Shown here: one piece after another, positions 7,212 to 15,412 of the stretch
Position numbering within the stretch: position 1 is the stretch's first letter
Layout: each line of letters opens with the position of its first letter
Assembly (NCBI GenBank): GCA_018814305.1
Contig: JAHJAA010000058.1
Span: 60,102 to 124,101, forward strand
From: Pseudomonadota bacterium
GTDB lineage: Bacteria > Desulfobacterota > Desulfobulbia > Desulfobulbales > JAGXFP01
DNA: 64,000 nucleotides
Direction: 5' to 3'
Position numbers and translations under genes: made by a program
Notes under the pieces: generated by a model
Databases searched by the model: none
What the model was told of the DNA's origin: nothing
What the model saw: the letters and a program-made list of their open reading frames with translations, nothing else

Positions 7212-8559
7212 CCAACAGACCCTCCTCATTATCGATGATGAGGAAATCGCCTTAAAAAATCTTTCCCATATTCTCAAGAGTAAAGGCTACGAAGTTACCG
7301 CCATGCAAAGCAGTTCTGAGGCCTTGAAGATTTTGCATGAGCGAGAATTTGACCTGATCCTCACCGATCTCAAGATGGAAAAAGTCGATGGAATGGATAT
7401 TCTCCAGTTCGTTCGGGAGAATTACCCGGAATCAGAGGTGATAATGATCACCGGTTATGCCACTGTCGATTCGGCGATTAACGCCATGAGGTCCGGAGCC
7501 TATCATTATATAGCCAAACCGTACAAGATTGACGAAGTCCGCAAGGTGGTCAAGGAGGCCCTGGAAAAACGGAGCCTGAAAATGGAAAACCGCCAGCTCC
7601 GCGAGCAATTGAAGACGTACAAAATCAGTGCCGAATTGATCACCAATGATCCCCAGATGAAAAAGCTCATGGATTCTGCTCGTCAGGTGGCAGCCACTGA
7701 CAGCAATGTGATGCTCACCGGAGAATCAGGGACCGGCAAAGAACTGATGGCGCGATTCATCCACCAGAGCAGCCGAAGGAGCCGAGGGGCCCTGCTCTCC
7801 ATCAACTGCGGAGCCTTTACCGAAGAGTTACTGACCAACGAGATGTTTGGTCATGAGAAAGGCGCCTTTACCGGAGCCCATGAAGCCAAAAAGGGCCTGA
7901 TAGAAATGGCCGATGGCGGCACCCTGTTTTTAGACGAAGTCACCGAGATGTCAACTTCCATGCAGGTTAAGCTGCTCAGAGCCATTCAGGAAAAAGAGGT
8001 CATGCGGGTCGGGGGAACGGAGGTTATCCCGGTGAATGTCCGCCTGGTGGCGGCAACCAACCGGAATCTCCAGGCGGAAGTCAGTTCCGGTCATTTCCGG
8101 CAAGATCTTTATTACCGGTTGAACGTGGTTTCACTCAGGATACCACCCTTAGCCGAACGGAAAAATGACATCCCGCTTTTGATTCAACATTTCATCAGAA
8201 GATATTCCAGAATGATGGAAAAGAGCGTCAAAGGAATCTCCCAGGAAGTCGCCGATATTCTGCAGCAGTACGATTTCCCCGGCAACGTCCGGGAACTGGA
8301 AAACATTATCGAACGAGGCATCGCCTTAACCAGTTCCGACCTGATCGAGGTCTCCCATCTCCCCGAAGACCTGCAGGAGACCACCCTCCTGACCTTCCGT
8401 CGTAAGCAGGGTGCGATCCCCAGCCTGGCCGACCAGGAAAGGGCCTATATCGAGTGGGTCATGAACAAGACCGAAAACAACAAGACCGAGGCGGCCAAGG
8501 CCCTCGGAATCGACCGGGTTTCACTGTGGCGGAAGCTCAAAAAATTTGACCTTGAATGA
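7201..8559 (+). CDS. NtrC-family sigma54-dependent response regulator
   Basis: 452 residues in the standard order. A receiver domain (about 5-118) has the phospho-Asp in LILTDLKM and the KP lysine in YIAKPYKI. The AAA+ domain (about 145-380) has Walker A GESGTGKE, an intact GAFTGA sigma54 contact loop and Walker B-type GGTLFLDEVTEM. A Fis-type HTH at the C-terminus contains NKTEAAKALGIDRVSLWRKL. With intact GAFTGA it should activate sigma54 promoters; the -24/-12 element at 5551-5566 and the palindrome at 5630-5646 are the nearest candidates. Confidence 0.95.
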   Translation: MSSDQQTLLIIDDEEIALKNLSHILKSKGYEVTAMQSSSEALKILHEREFDLILTDLKMEKVDGMDILQFVRENYPESEVIMITGYATVDSAINAMRSGAYHYIAKPYKIDEVRKVVKEALEKRSLKMENRQLREQLKTYKISAELITNDPQMKKLMDSARQVAATDSNVMLTGESGTGKELMARFIHQSSRRSRGALLSINCGAFTEELLTNEMFGHEKGAFTGAHEAKKGLIEMADGGTLFLDEVTEMSTSMQVKLLRAIQEKEVMRVGGTEVIPVNVRLVAATNRNLQAEVSSGHFRQDLYYRLNVVSLRIPPLAERKNDIPLLIQHFIRRYSRMMEKSVKGISQEVADILQQYDFPGNVRELENIIERGIALTSSDLIEVSHLPEDLQETTLLTFRRKQGAIPSLADQERAYIEWVMNKTENNKTEAAKALGIDRVSLWRKLKKFDLE

Positions 8560-8604
8560 CCTTCCCGAGGCAATGCCCCAAAAAGAGCCAACGAATTTCC
8601 CGTT

Positions 8605-8770
8605 CATCAACATTGATGGTCTCGTAAAAAGTAAAACGATGGCTAAGTAAAAAGTCCGATATACAAGGAGTAGTGTGTTTTTGTGAGTGAGGCAATACAT
8701 GTGGTATGCCGAGGGAGCAAAAAAGCGCTACGACGCGGTAGATCGGACTTTTTACGACGCCATCAACATT
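8605..8770. repeat. MITE-like element flanked by 10-bp direct repeats
   Basis: Termini form an imperfect inverted repeat: GATGGTCTCGTAAAAAGT at 8615-8632 against the reverse complement of 8747-8764 (GATGGCGTCGTAAAAAGT), 16 of 18 identical. The phrase AAAAAGTCCGAT recurs inside. The direct repeat CATCAACATT flanks it at 8605-8614 and 8761-8770; the right copy overlaps the last four bases of the inverted repeat. There is no open reading frame. This looks like a non-autonomous element of about 150 bases. It fills the gap between the NtrC-type gene and the cyclase gene. Confidence 0.75.
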
Positions 8771-8896
8771 AATAGTTTACACTTCCGTTCATCAAGGTAT
8801 GTTCGGAAAAGAACGATACCGTCGGGTTGAGAGGGGTCCGGCACTCGAGAAACGACAATTATTGAAGCTATAGCCCGTCATTACCGGGGAAGCACC

Positions 8897-10525
8897 ATGC
8901 CATTACGGGAAAAAATTTTCATCTCACTGCTGGTTGTCATCTCACTGCTGCTGGCTCTCCAGTTGACGGTTTCACGACTCTACGTCTATCCGAGTTTTAT
9001 CAAACTGGAACATCGAGAAGCGCTCCATGCCCTGGAACGGACTTGGCGGGCCATCGAACTTGACCTTTTGACCGTGGACACCATCTGTCAAGACTGGGCC
9101 TCTGGGCACGGGGAACTGGATGAAATCACCACCGCCGATCCGTCCTCACAACCTGAGGTACTGCAAGACCTTCTCCAAAACGCCTCACTCAACCTGATCC
9201 AATACTTCGACCCCACAGGAATCACCGTCAAACGAATCACCGCCCCTGAAAATCTGGCTGAGATACTGCTCATCTCTGGACCGAAACCGGCGGCTCCCAC
9301 CACGGTTAAAACTCCACCCGAGCCCCCCTATGTTTCGTTCCAGGCCTCGGCCAAAGGCCTTCTTATGGTGGACGGCAGACCATTTCTCCTGGCTTCGCGC
9401 CCCATCACCAATAATAACCATAACGGGCTGGCCGGAGGAACGCTGCTGGTTGGGCGCTTTCTCGATTCCTCCACCATCGCCGGACAATCCCAACTCAATT
9501 TTGATCTGATCCCGGCCACGCCCAGGGCTCTTGCTCAATCAAATAAAGACGGAAATCAATTATCCGTTGACCCGGCCCCGGTGATCTCCGAATCCCCGGA
9601 ACAATTGACTGTCACCCGCGATCTCGCTGATTTTTACGGCAACCTCAGTCTAACCCTCAGAATCGCTTTTCCTCGCGACATTTCGGAACAAGGACGAACC
9701 ACCATGGGCTACTCCCTGGTTTTCTCCACCCTGGGCGGCCTGATCATCCTCCTCGCTCTAATGCTGCTACTAAACAGAACAGTCCTGGCACCCCTCCGGG
9801 ACTTAACCCTCCATGCCAGATCCGTAGAAGAAACAGGGATCATGGGGGTTCGACTGAACCTGAATCGACGTGATGAAATCGGCGACCTGGGTCGCTCCAT
9901 TGATCTCATGCTGGACCAGTTGAAATTTCAGACCGACAAACTGAGTCTGATGAACGACGAGCTCCAGTATCTTTCTCGAATCGATGCATTGACCCAGATC
10001 GGAAATCGTCGGGAATTCGATGTGACCATCGACCGGGAGTGGAAACGCCTGGCCAGGGAACAGGCTCCCCTGACCCTGATCATGTGTGATGTGGATTACT
10101 TCAAGAAATTTAACGATACCCATGGACACCAGGCCGGCGACAACTGCCTGCGGGCCATTGCCGATGTGCTGAAGACAACGGCCAAACGCCCGGCCGATCT
10201 GGCGGCGCGATATGGAGGTGAGGAATTTGCAATCCTGCTGCCCACCACGGATCTTGCGGGGGCAATGATTGTTGCCGAGATGATCCGCGCCGGTGTCCGC
10301 CAGATGAACATTGACGGGTATTCCCAAACAAACTCCATCACGGTGACCGTGAGTCTGGGGGTGGCTACAATGATCCCCCAACCCGGTCATGACCAGACCG
10401 AGCTGATCAGGCTGGCCGACGCAGCCCTTTACCAGGCCAAAAACCAGGGCCGTGATCGGGTCGTCGCAGCCCCGCAAGAGCCCCCAGATGGGCCGGATCA
10501 TCCATCAAAGGTCTCGTCCGGCTAA
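8897..10525 (+). CDS. Membrane diguanylate cyclase (CHASE4-HAMP-GGDEF)
   Basis: 542 residues. An N-terminal helix (about 8-28) is followed by a periplasmic domain resembling CHASE4 (about 35-260, with TVDTICQDWASG), a second helix (about 275-297), HAMP (about 298-350) and GGDEF (about 365-530). The active-site loop is RYGGEEF, an intact GGEEF, so cyclic di-GMP synthesis is expected. RPAD five residues before it fits the RxxD inhibitory site. A PilZ receptor gene lies at 24963. The start has GGGGAAG upstream. The gene appears monocistronic. Confidence 0.92.
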   Translation: MPLREKIFISLLVVISLLLALQLTVSRLYVYPSFIKLEHREALHALERTWRAIELDLLTVDTICQDWASGHGELDEITTADPSSQPEVLQDLLQNASLNLIQYFDPTGITVKRITAPENLAEILLISGPKPAAPTTVKTPPEPPYVSFQASAKGLLMVDGRPFLLASRPITNNNHNGLAGGTLLVGRFLDSSTIAGQSQLNFDLIPATPRALAQSNKDGNQLSVDPAPVISESPEQLTVTRDLADFYGNLSLTLRIAFPRDISEQGRTTMGYSLVFSTLGGLIILLALMLLLNRTVLAPLRDLTLHARSVEETGIMGVRLNLNRRDEIGDLGRSIDLMLDQLKFQTDKLSLMNDELQYLSRIDALTQIGNRREFDVTIDREWKRLAREQAPLTLIMCDVDYFKKFNDTHGHQAGDNCLRAIADVLKTTAKRPADLAARYGGEEFAILLPTTDLAGAMIVAEMIRAGVRQMNIDGYSQTNSITVTVSLGVATMIPQPGHDQTELIRLADAALYQAKNQGRDRVVAAPQEPPDGPDHPSKVSSG

Positions 10526-10645
10526 GGAAGGAGGTCTTTCCAGACGCACAAAACTCACCACAGCAATGCTCTCGTGGTTTACGTAACAATTACAAGAAGA
10601 GCCACTAAATTCCAAACAACGAGACGGCTTCAGCGGAACAACACC

Positions 10646-11362
10646 TTAAGCCGCACACGCCCCCACGGTACACCTACCATCACGAACCGTGATGATTCTC
10701 TTGGAGTACCGGCTGGTGTCGGGATTATGGGTAACCATAATGACCGTCTGCCCATCACGATTCAATTCCTGAAGAAGCTTCATGATCTCTTCAGATGTTT
10801 CACTATCCAGGTTGCCGGTGGGTTCATCGGCCAGGAGAATCGGGGGATTGTTGACAATGGCCCGGGCAATGGCTACCCGCTCCTGTTCCCCGCCGGATAA
10901 CTGATCCGGTAACCGATCCATCTTGTCACTAAGTCCTACCCTTTCGAGAACCGCCACCGCCATCTCATCCTGTTTCTTCGCCGAAATCCCCGTAATGGCC
11001 ATGGGCATCTTAACATTCTCCCGAACAGTGAGATATGGAATCAATTGAAACGACTGAAAGATTATCCCGATGTATTCACTTCTAAAATCAGCCCTTTGCT
11101 CACTTGATAAACGGTAAAGATCCAGGGTATCTACCAGCATCTCCCCGGCCGAGGGATGATTCAAGCCACCCATGATTGACAACAAGGTCGACTTCCCCGA
11201 CCCCGATTGTCCCATGATGGTGACAAACTCGCCGTCATCGATGAAAAAATCCATCTCTTTAATGGCGGAAACCTGGGTATCACCGCTCTGATAATGTTTC
11301 TGCAGACCTCTCACCTCGATGAGGTGCTCAACAGTCTCAACCTGTACCTGTACGCTGGCCAT
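10646..11362 (-). CDS. ABC transporter ATPase, MacB/LolD type
   Basis: 238 residues from the ATG with GGGAG upstream. Walker A is [12 protein letters not shown]-loop [12 protein letters not shown], signature [14 protein letters not shown], Walker [14 protein letters not shown]-switch VTHN. The sequence belongs to the MacB/LolD/FtsE branch, which couples to FtsX-type permeases for mechanotransmission rather than classical import. It is the last gene of the minus-strand operon with the permease at 11514 and three small proteins. The C-terminal tail [10 protein letters not shown] carries two extra cysteines. Confidence 0.93.
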   Translation of the reverse strand: MASVQVQVETVEHLIEVRGLQKHYQSGDTQVSAIKEMDFFIDDGEFVTIMGQSGSGKSTLLSIMGGLNHPSAGEMLVDTLDLYRLSSEQRADFRSEYIGIIFQSFQLIPYLTVRENVKMPMAITGISAKKQDEMAVAVLERVGLSDKMDRLPDQLSGGEQERVAIARAIVNNPPILLADEPTGNLDSETSEEIMKLLQELNRDGQTVIMVTHNPDTSRYSKRIITVRDGRCTVGACAA

Positions 11363-11513
11363 TTTCTTTACTCCCATCAATATTCTTTATAAGGTCACAA
11401 TCAATTCATCAGGGAACCGCTCAGCAGTGCTCCAGATGGGCCAATAAGCCCGGCGAACAAGAGCCACCTCTGTGAGCCGGGCGTTTGTGCGCAGGTGGAG
11501 TGCTGCTGGACGG

Positions 11514-12668
11514 TTACAAGGCTCGCAGGGCCTCGCTGGGGTCAAGCCGGCTCGCCTTCAAAGCCGGATAGAGACTGGCCAATAAACTAAGGGTTACGGC
11601 CAGGAGAATCGACACCACACCAAGGGTGGTATTAATCCCGGCAAAGGCCCCATCCTTCAGAACCAGAGGCATTACCGCCCAGGCTGCGCCATTTCCTCCT
11701 AAATAACCAAGGAGTCCGCCCACCAGTCCGACCACCATGGCCTCGAGCAGAATGATCTGCATGACATGGCCCCGGCGAAACCCGATGGCTCGAAAGATCC
11801 CGATCTCGCGGGTCCGTTCATTCACCGAACCCATCATGGTGACAAAGACCAGCAGTGAGCCGATAAAAACCACCAGAACGGCAATGCCGTAACTGAACGA
11901 CTTGAACATCTCGATGGACTGCATCTTCGACATCACCGCCTGCTTTAGAGCTGTAACCTTACCTTCCGGAAATTGGGCGGCAATTTGCAGCACCATATCG
12001 GATATCGGACACCCCCTGCAAAAAGCGGAGATCTCAACCATGGAAATCCGCCCGACTTTACCCAGAACCTGCTGCATTTCAGCCAGATTACCGACAATGA
12101 TATTGTCCTCCGGTCCACCGGTGGGATGAAGTACTGCTCCGACCTTAAAGGTTTGGCTGCCGATGGGAACCTCCTGGTTCAAAGAAAGTTCAAGGGTGGC
12201 CGCGGCCGCTGAGCCCACCATAATCTCCCCGGCCATGGGGAGTTGTCCCTCGTACTGCCACCAGGTTTTTAGATTGAGTTCGTCTTCGAATACGGTTCCC
12301 ATCAACAGGACCTTACGGCCGCTGACTTCGGCGCTGCCCAAAATCTTAGGGACCACGGCCCCCAGATTTTTACTGTTTTCAATTTCGAAAATTTTCTGGA
12401 TCGAGGCTTCATCAAAATCGGTGGACTCATAACTGACCCCACCGACGCTGATCCCACCGTAACTGAGCGACAGATTATCGCTTTTGGGAACCATGACGAT
12501 ATTCGCCCCGAACTGATCGAGCCGGTCTTCAATATCCCGTGACATTGAATCGGTAATGGAGAGAAGGGTAACAATGGTGGCAATCCCGATGAACAACCCC
12601 ATCACCAGAAAAACCATTTTGCCCTGGCGTCGCCGCAGGTTGTTGAATGAAATATTATAGAGCTTCAA
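11514..12668 (-). CDS. FtsX/MacB-type ABC permease
   Basis: 384 residues with a TTG start six bases after GGAGG, overlapping the preceding gene by 14 bases. One N-terminal helix (about 17-40), a large periplasmic domain (about 45-255), then three helices (about 263-285, 310-335 and 350-370) in the FtsX C-terminal domain, ending YPALKASRLDPSEALRAL. The periplasmic domain holds a CRGC pair (SAFCRGCPISD, about 217-227), which is not usual in MacB-like permeases and echoes the CxxC motifs of the two small HMA-like proteins upstream. It partners the ATPase at 10646. Confidence 0.92.
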   Translation of the reverse strand: MKLYNISFNNLRRRQGKMVFLVMGLFIGIATIVTLLSITDSMSRDIEDRLDQFGANIVMVPKSDNLSLSYGGISVGGVSYESTDFDEASIQKIFEIENSKNLGAVVPKILGSAEVSGRKVLLMGTVFEDELNLKTWWQYEGQLPMAGEIMVGSAAAATLELSLNQEVPIGSQTFKVGAVLHPTGGPEDNIIVGNLAEMQQVLGKVGRISMVEISAFCRGCPISDMVLQIAAQFPEGKVTALKQAVMSKMQSIEMFKSFSYGIAVLVVFIGSLLVFVTMMGSVNERTREIGIFRAIGFRRGHVMQIILLEAMVVGLVGGLLGYLGGNGAAWAVMPLVLKDGAFAGINTTLGVVSILLAVTLSLLASLYPALKASRLDPSEALRAL

Positions 12669-13092
12669 ATTCGGCCTCCTTTTTGAGAATACTCATCCGA
12701 TTCCGGTGATCCATACGATTTAACAGATCCGCAGTAATCCTCCGGGTCAGGAATATATTCTTAAACTTCTCGGGCCCGGTCTCGTTCCGGTTAAAGGTGA
12801 CCACCAGTCGGGTGTCATGATTATCGGTAAGTGCCCTGGTGACTCCGGGTTGGTTAGCGATCAGGGTGACGACCTCCTGGCTCCAGGCCTTTGAATCGGC
12901 CATTTTATAAATGGCATCATCCAGGTTCCTGGTGGTCAGGTATGCAATAGCCCGGGGTACAGCCAAACCGCCCAACCCGAGAATTATAACGCCTGAAACA
13001 ATCAGGACCATCATTCCGAAACTGATCCCCCTTTTCCGAACACCCAGAACCTTTTCTCGCTTATCGCGATATTTTTCATAATTATAGATCAT
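12655..13092 (-). CDS. Single-helix membrane-anchored protein of the ABC operon
   Basis: 145 residues, start supported by AAAGGGAG. A basic N-terminus (about 1-22), one membrane helix (about 24-50) and a periplasmic domain of about 90 residues without cysteines. No known family recognised. Coupling to the permease gene by a 14-base overlap suggests it is a structural partner of the ABC transporter. Confidence 0.78.
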   Translation of the reverse strand: MIYNYEKYRDKREKVLGVRKRGISFGMMVLIVSGVIILGLGGLAVPRAIAYLTTRNLDDAIYKMADSKAWSQEVVTLIANQPGVTRALTDNHDTRLVVTFNRNETGPEKFKNIFLTRRITADLLNRMDHRNRMSILKKEAEFEAL

Positions 13093-13158
13093 CGCTACTC
13101 CCTTTGGCCTTTAAGCCTAAAAATCAACCTGATTTGCAATCAACAGCACTCCAGCAAA

Positions 13159-13608
13159 CTACTTCTCCGACCGGCGAACTATCCGACGGTAAAGCTCACG
13201 CCAAGACTCAACAACCGTACTGCATCCGCCTTTTCGGCAGCATTCCGGATTATCACCATAACCAGCCAGTCTCTTGAACACCGTGGCCTCACCTGCAGAA
13301 ATCGTGGTACTACCGATAATCGTTGACGGATATCCAGCCCCAGTCAACCGGGCGGCGATCTCATCCGGGAGGACCTCGGACTCGTGATCGGCCAAGATTC
13401 TGTTGCTCGTAAGATCGGCGGACATCCCAACAACCCCGGGGGTCTTGCGGAGTTCCGATTCAATTACTCGGAGGCAGGCCGCGCAAAAAATCTTATCGAC
13501 CTGCATTTCCGTCCTCTGCAGTCCGGACCCCAGCGCGGGACCACCTACCGACAGCAGGAACAGGACAACCCCGCCGATGAGCTTATTTTTGAAGATCCAG
13601 GAAACCAT
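13159..13608 (-). CDS. Exported HMA-like metal-binding protein
   Basis: 149 residues with a signal peptide (about 1-27) and one ferredoxin-like HMA domain (about 32-100). Its motif FCAACLRVIESELRKTPGV corresponds to the GMTCxxC loop of MerP/CopZ, with the CxxC kept. A second Cys cluster (PECCRKGGC, about 121-129) follows near the C-terminus. Periplasmic metal or thiol binding is expected. It lies between the similar gene at 13639 and the ABC genes. Confidence 0.85.
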   Translation of the reverse strand: MVSWIFKNKLIGGVVLFLLSVGGPALGSGLQRTEMQVDKIFCAACLRVIESELRKTPGVVGMSADLTSNRILADHESEVLPDEIAARLTGAGYPSTIIGSTTISAGEATVFKRLAGYGDNPECCRKGGCSTVVESWRELYRRIVRRSEK

Positions 13609-13638
13609 TGTACTGATACTCTCCCTATCCTTAAAAAA

Positions 13639-14064
13639 TCAACCGGCCGGTTCTGCTGGGGGAGCAACCCCGCAACCGCCGGAACCACAGCCCCTACTAC
13701 CGCAACCGGAACCTCGGCTGGACGGAGGGCCTGCGGCCAACTCTTCCGAGGTAGCCAACCGAGAGGGGTAGCCGGCGGCGGTAATAGCCGTCATGATCCG
13801 TTCCGGGGTAAAATCATCACTGTGGCGGACCGCTACCAGCCCACGCCCCAGGTCACCGGTCAGACCTTCTATCCTGCCAAGCTGCTTAAGTTCCGATTCG
13901 ATATCGGCCAGACACGCCCCGCAGGAGAGATTATCAACCTTAAAAACCGTTTCGGTATAACCCTTGCCGGAATCATTGGCCCCAGCCGATACAAATGAAA
14001 TGGAGAATACCACCAAAGCTGCCAGAGCTGCGGCCGCGAGGCCAAACTTCATTTTCTTATCCAT
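13639..14064 (-). CDS. Exported HMA-like protein with Cys/Gly tail, first gene of the ABC operon
   Basis: 141 residues from the ATG that has AAGGA about nine bases upstream; another ATG lies at 14094. A signal peptide (about 5-28), an HMA-like domain with VDNLSCGACLADIESELK (CxxC kept), then a tail with SGCGSRGCGSGGCG and Pro/Ala at the end. The repeated C-G-x motif suggests extra metal ligation. It is a paralogue of the downstream gene, with the same spacing from CxxC to AGYPS. A 22-bp palindrome upstream (14307-14328) probably controls the operon. Confidence 0.85.
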   Translation of the reverse strand: MDKKMKFGLAAAALAALVVFSISFVSAGANDSGKGYTETVFKVDNLSCGACLADIESELKQLGRIEGLTGDLGRGLVAVRHSDDFTPERIMTAITAAGYPSRLATSEELAAGPPSSRGSGCGSRGCGSGGCGVAPPAEPAG

Positions 14065-14284
14065 ACCTGATTTCCTTGTCCCTTGTTTAAACATCCGTTA
14101 AACCGGCCGCTCGATCTGGATCCGGCTGAACAAAACCGCCCCGAAGAGACCATTCCCCCGGGTGCTAAATATCTGCTCTCAGTAACAGCACGTTTCGTGC
14201 CATTATCCGACCGCCACGACAAGTTATTGAAATAATTAAACTATCCAACCACACCCAATCCCCAAAGAGCTTCTAAACATGAAT

Positions 14285-14328
14285 AACTAAAGAATATTCT
14301 CCAATCCGCTAAAGAATATTCTTTAGCG
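14285..14328. promoter_or_regulatory. Palindromic operator pair in divergent gap
   Basis: A perfect 22-bp palindrome (14307-14328, centre AAGAATATTCTT) is preceded by a second copy of its core, CTAAAGAATATTCT (14287-14300). The copies are spaced 22 bases apart, about two helical turns, so two dimers could bind the same face. The gap (14065-14452) separates the HMA/ABC operon from the PhnD-like/kinase genes. The regulator is unknown; no matching regulator gene lies next to it. Confidence 0.6.
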
Positions 14329-14452
14329 CGAACCCATGAGCCCAGGATGAAGCCCCAATAAAGAATGATCAGCAAACCTATAAAAAAAGCTTCAACTATA
14401 AGATCCGTTTGTAATACCATATTTTAAAAATCAATTATCAATGGGAAAAATA

Positions 14453-15412
14453 ATGAAACGATCGCGACTCTTGCCCCGATTTCTGCGCCTTTCCTACCTT
14501 TTGGCTCCCTTGATCCTGTGCTTCCTCTCCATCTCCTGCGACCGCCAGGATCCTCTCCCGGAAATAGACCTAACCCAGTCCGGGCGAACTGCCATTCTTG
14601 AACCGAAACCTAGTGGTGACGAATTTCAGGTAGCGGTTGGGGCAATGATCTCCCCCCATGAGACCTTCATCCATTACCGTGAACTGCTTGACTATCTGGC
14701 AGAAAAAGCTGGCAAATCCTACCAACTGGTGCTCCGCAAAAAATACCAGGAAGTAAACGATGCCGTCCGAGACGGTGAGGTGGACCTTGCCCTGGTCTGC
14801 AGCGGCGCCTATGTCCAGGGTCACGATCAATTCGGCATGGAACTGCTGGTTGCCCCGATGGTCGCCGGCAAGACCGTCTATTACTCCTATCTTATCGTCA
14901 ATAAAAACAGCACCATCCGGGACCTGGAAGACCTGCGGGGCAAAACGTTCGCCTTCACCGACCCCATGTCAAATAGTGGTCGACTCTCCCCGGTGGCTCT
15001 CCTCGCCGAACACGGCGAAACCCCGGAATCCTTTTTCACCAAGACTATTTTCACCTACAGCCATGATAAATCGATCAAGGCGGTGGCCCACGGGCTGGTA
15101 GATGGGGCGGCAGTGGACAGCCTCATCTGGGATTACTTCAACGCCACCAACGACGAGCTCACCAAAGAGACCAGGATCATTCACACCTCCGATCCTTACG
15201 GTATTCCGCCGCTGGTAGTCCCGCCTGGACTCGACCCGGCCCTCAAGGCCAGATTCCGAGAAATCTTCCTGGCCATGCATACGGATCCGGCTGGCCTGAA
15301 AATCCTCCAGACGATTCGCATTGAACGCTTCGTCTCGGTTGACGACTCCCTCTATACCTCCATCCGCGCCATGGAAGCCCTGCTCCCTGGCCTGCCCGCA
15401 GAGGAAAAATGA
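14453..15412 (+). CDS. PhnD-like periplasmic binding protein
   Basis: 319 residues. An N-terminal signal segment ends in LSISC, a weak lipobox. The body resembles the phosphonate/phosphate-binding PhnD family (PF12974-like): YRELLDYLAEKAGK, VRDGEVDLALVCSGAY, LEDLRGKTFAFTDPMSNSG and VAHGLVDGAAVDSLIWDYF. No ABC permease or ATPase is next to it. Its stop overlaps the start of a hybrid histidine kinase in ATGA, so it more likely supplies a ligand signal to that kinase than feeding transport. The start at 14441 is an alternative; 14453 has a better GGGAAAA site. Confidence 0.87.
   Translation: MKRSRLLPRFLRLSYLLAPLILCFLSISCDRQDPLPEIDLTQSGRTAILEPKPSGDEFQVAVGAMISPHETFIHYRELLDYLAEKAGKSYQLVLRKKYQEVNDAVRDGEVDLALVCSGAYVQGHDQFGMELLVAPMVAGKTVYYSYLIVNKNSTIRDLEDLRGKTFAFTDPMSNSGRLSPVALLAEHGETPESFFTKTIFTYSHDKSIKAVAHGLVDGAAVDSLIWDYFNATNDELTKETRIIHTSDPYGIPPLVVPPGLDPALKARFREIFLAMHTDPAGLKILQTIRIERFVSVDDSLYTSIRAMEALLPGLPAEEK

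Noticed and set aside
13384..13998. Long plus-strand open frame of about 200 codons over the HMA-like genes
   Set aside because: It is the antisense shadow of two minus-strand genes with ribosome sites, signal peptides and CxxC motifs; it has no recognisable product.
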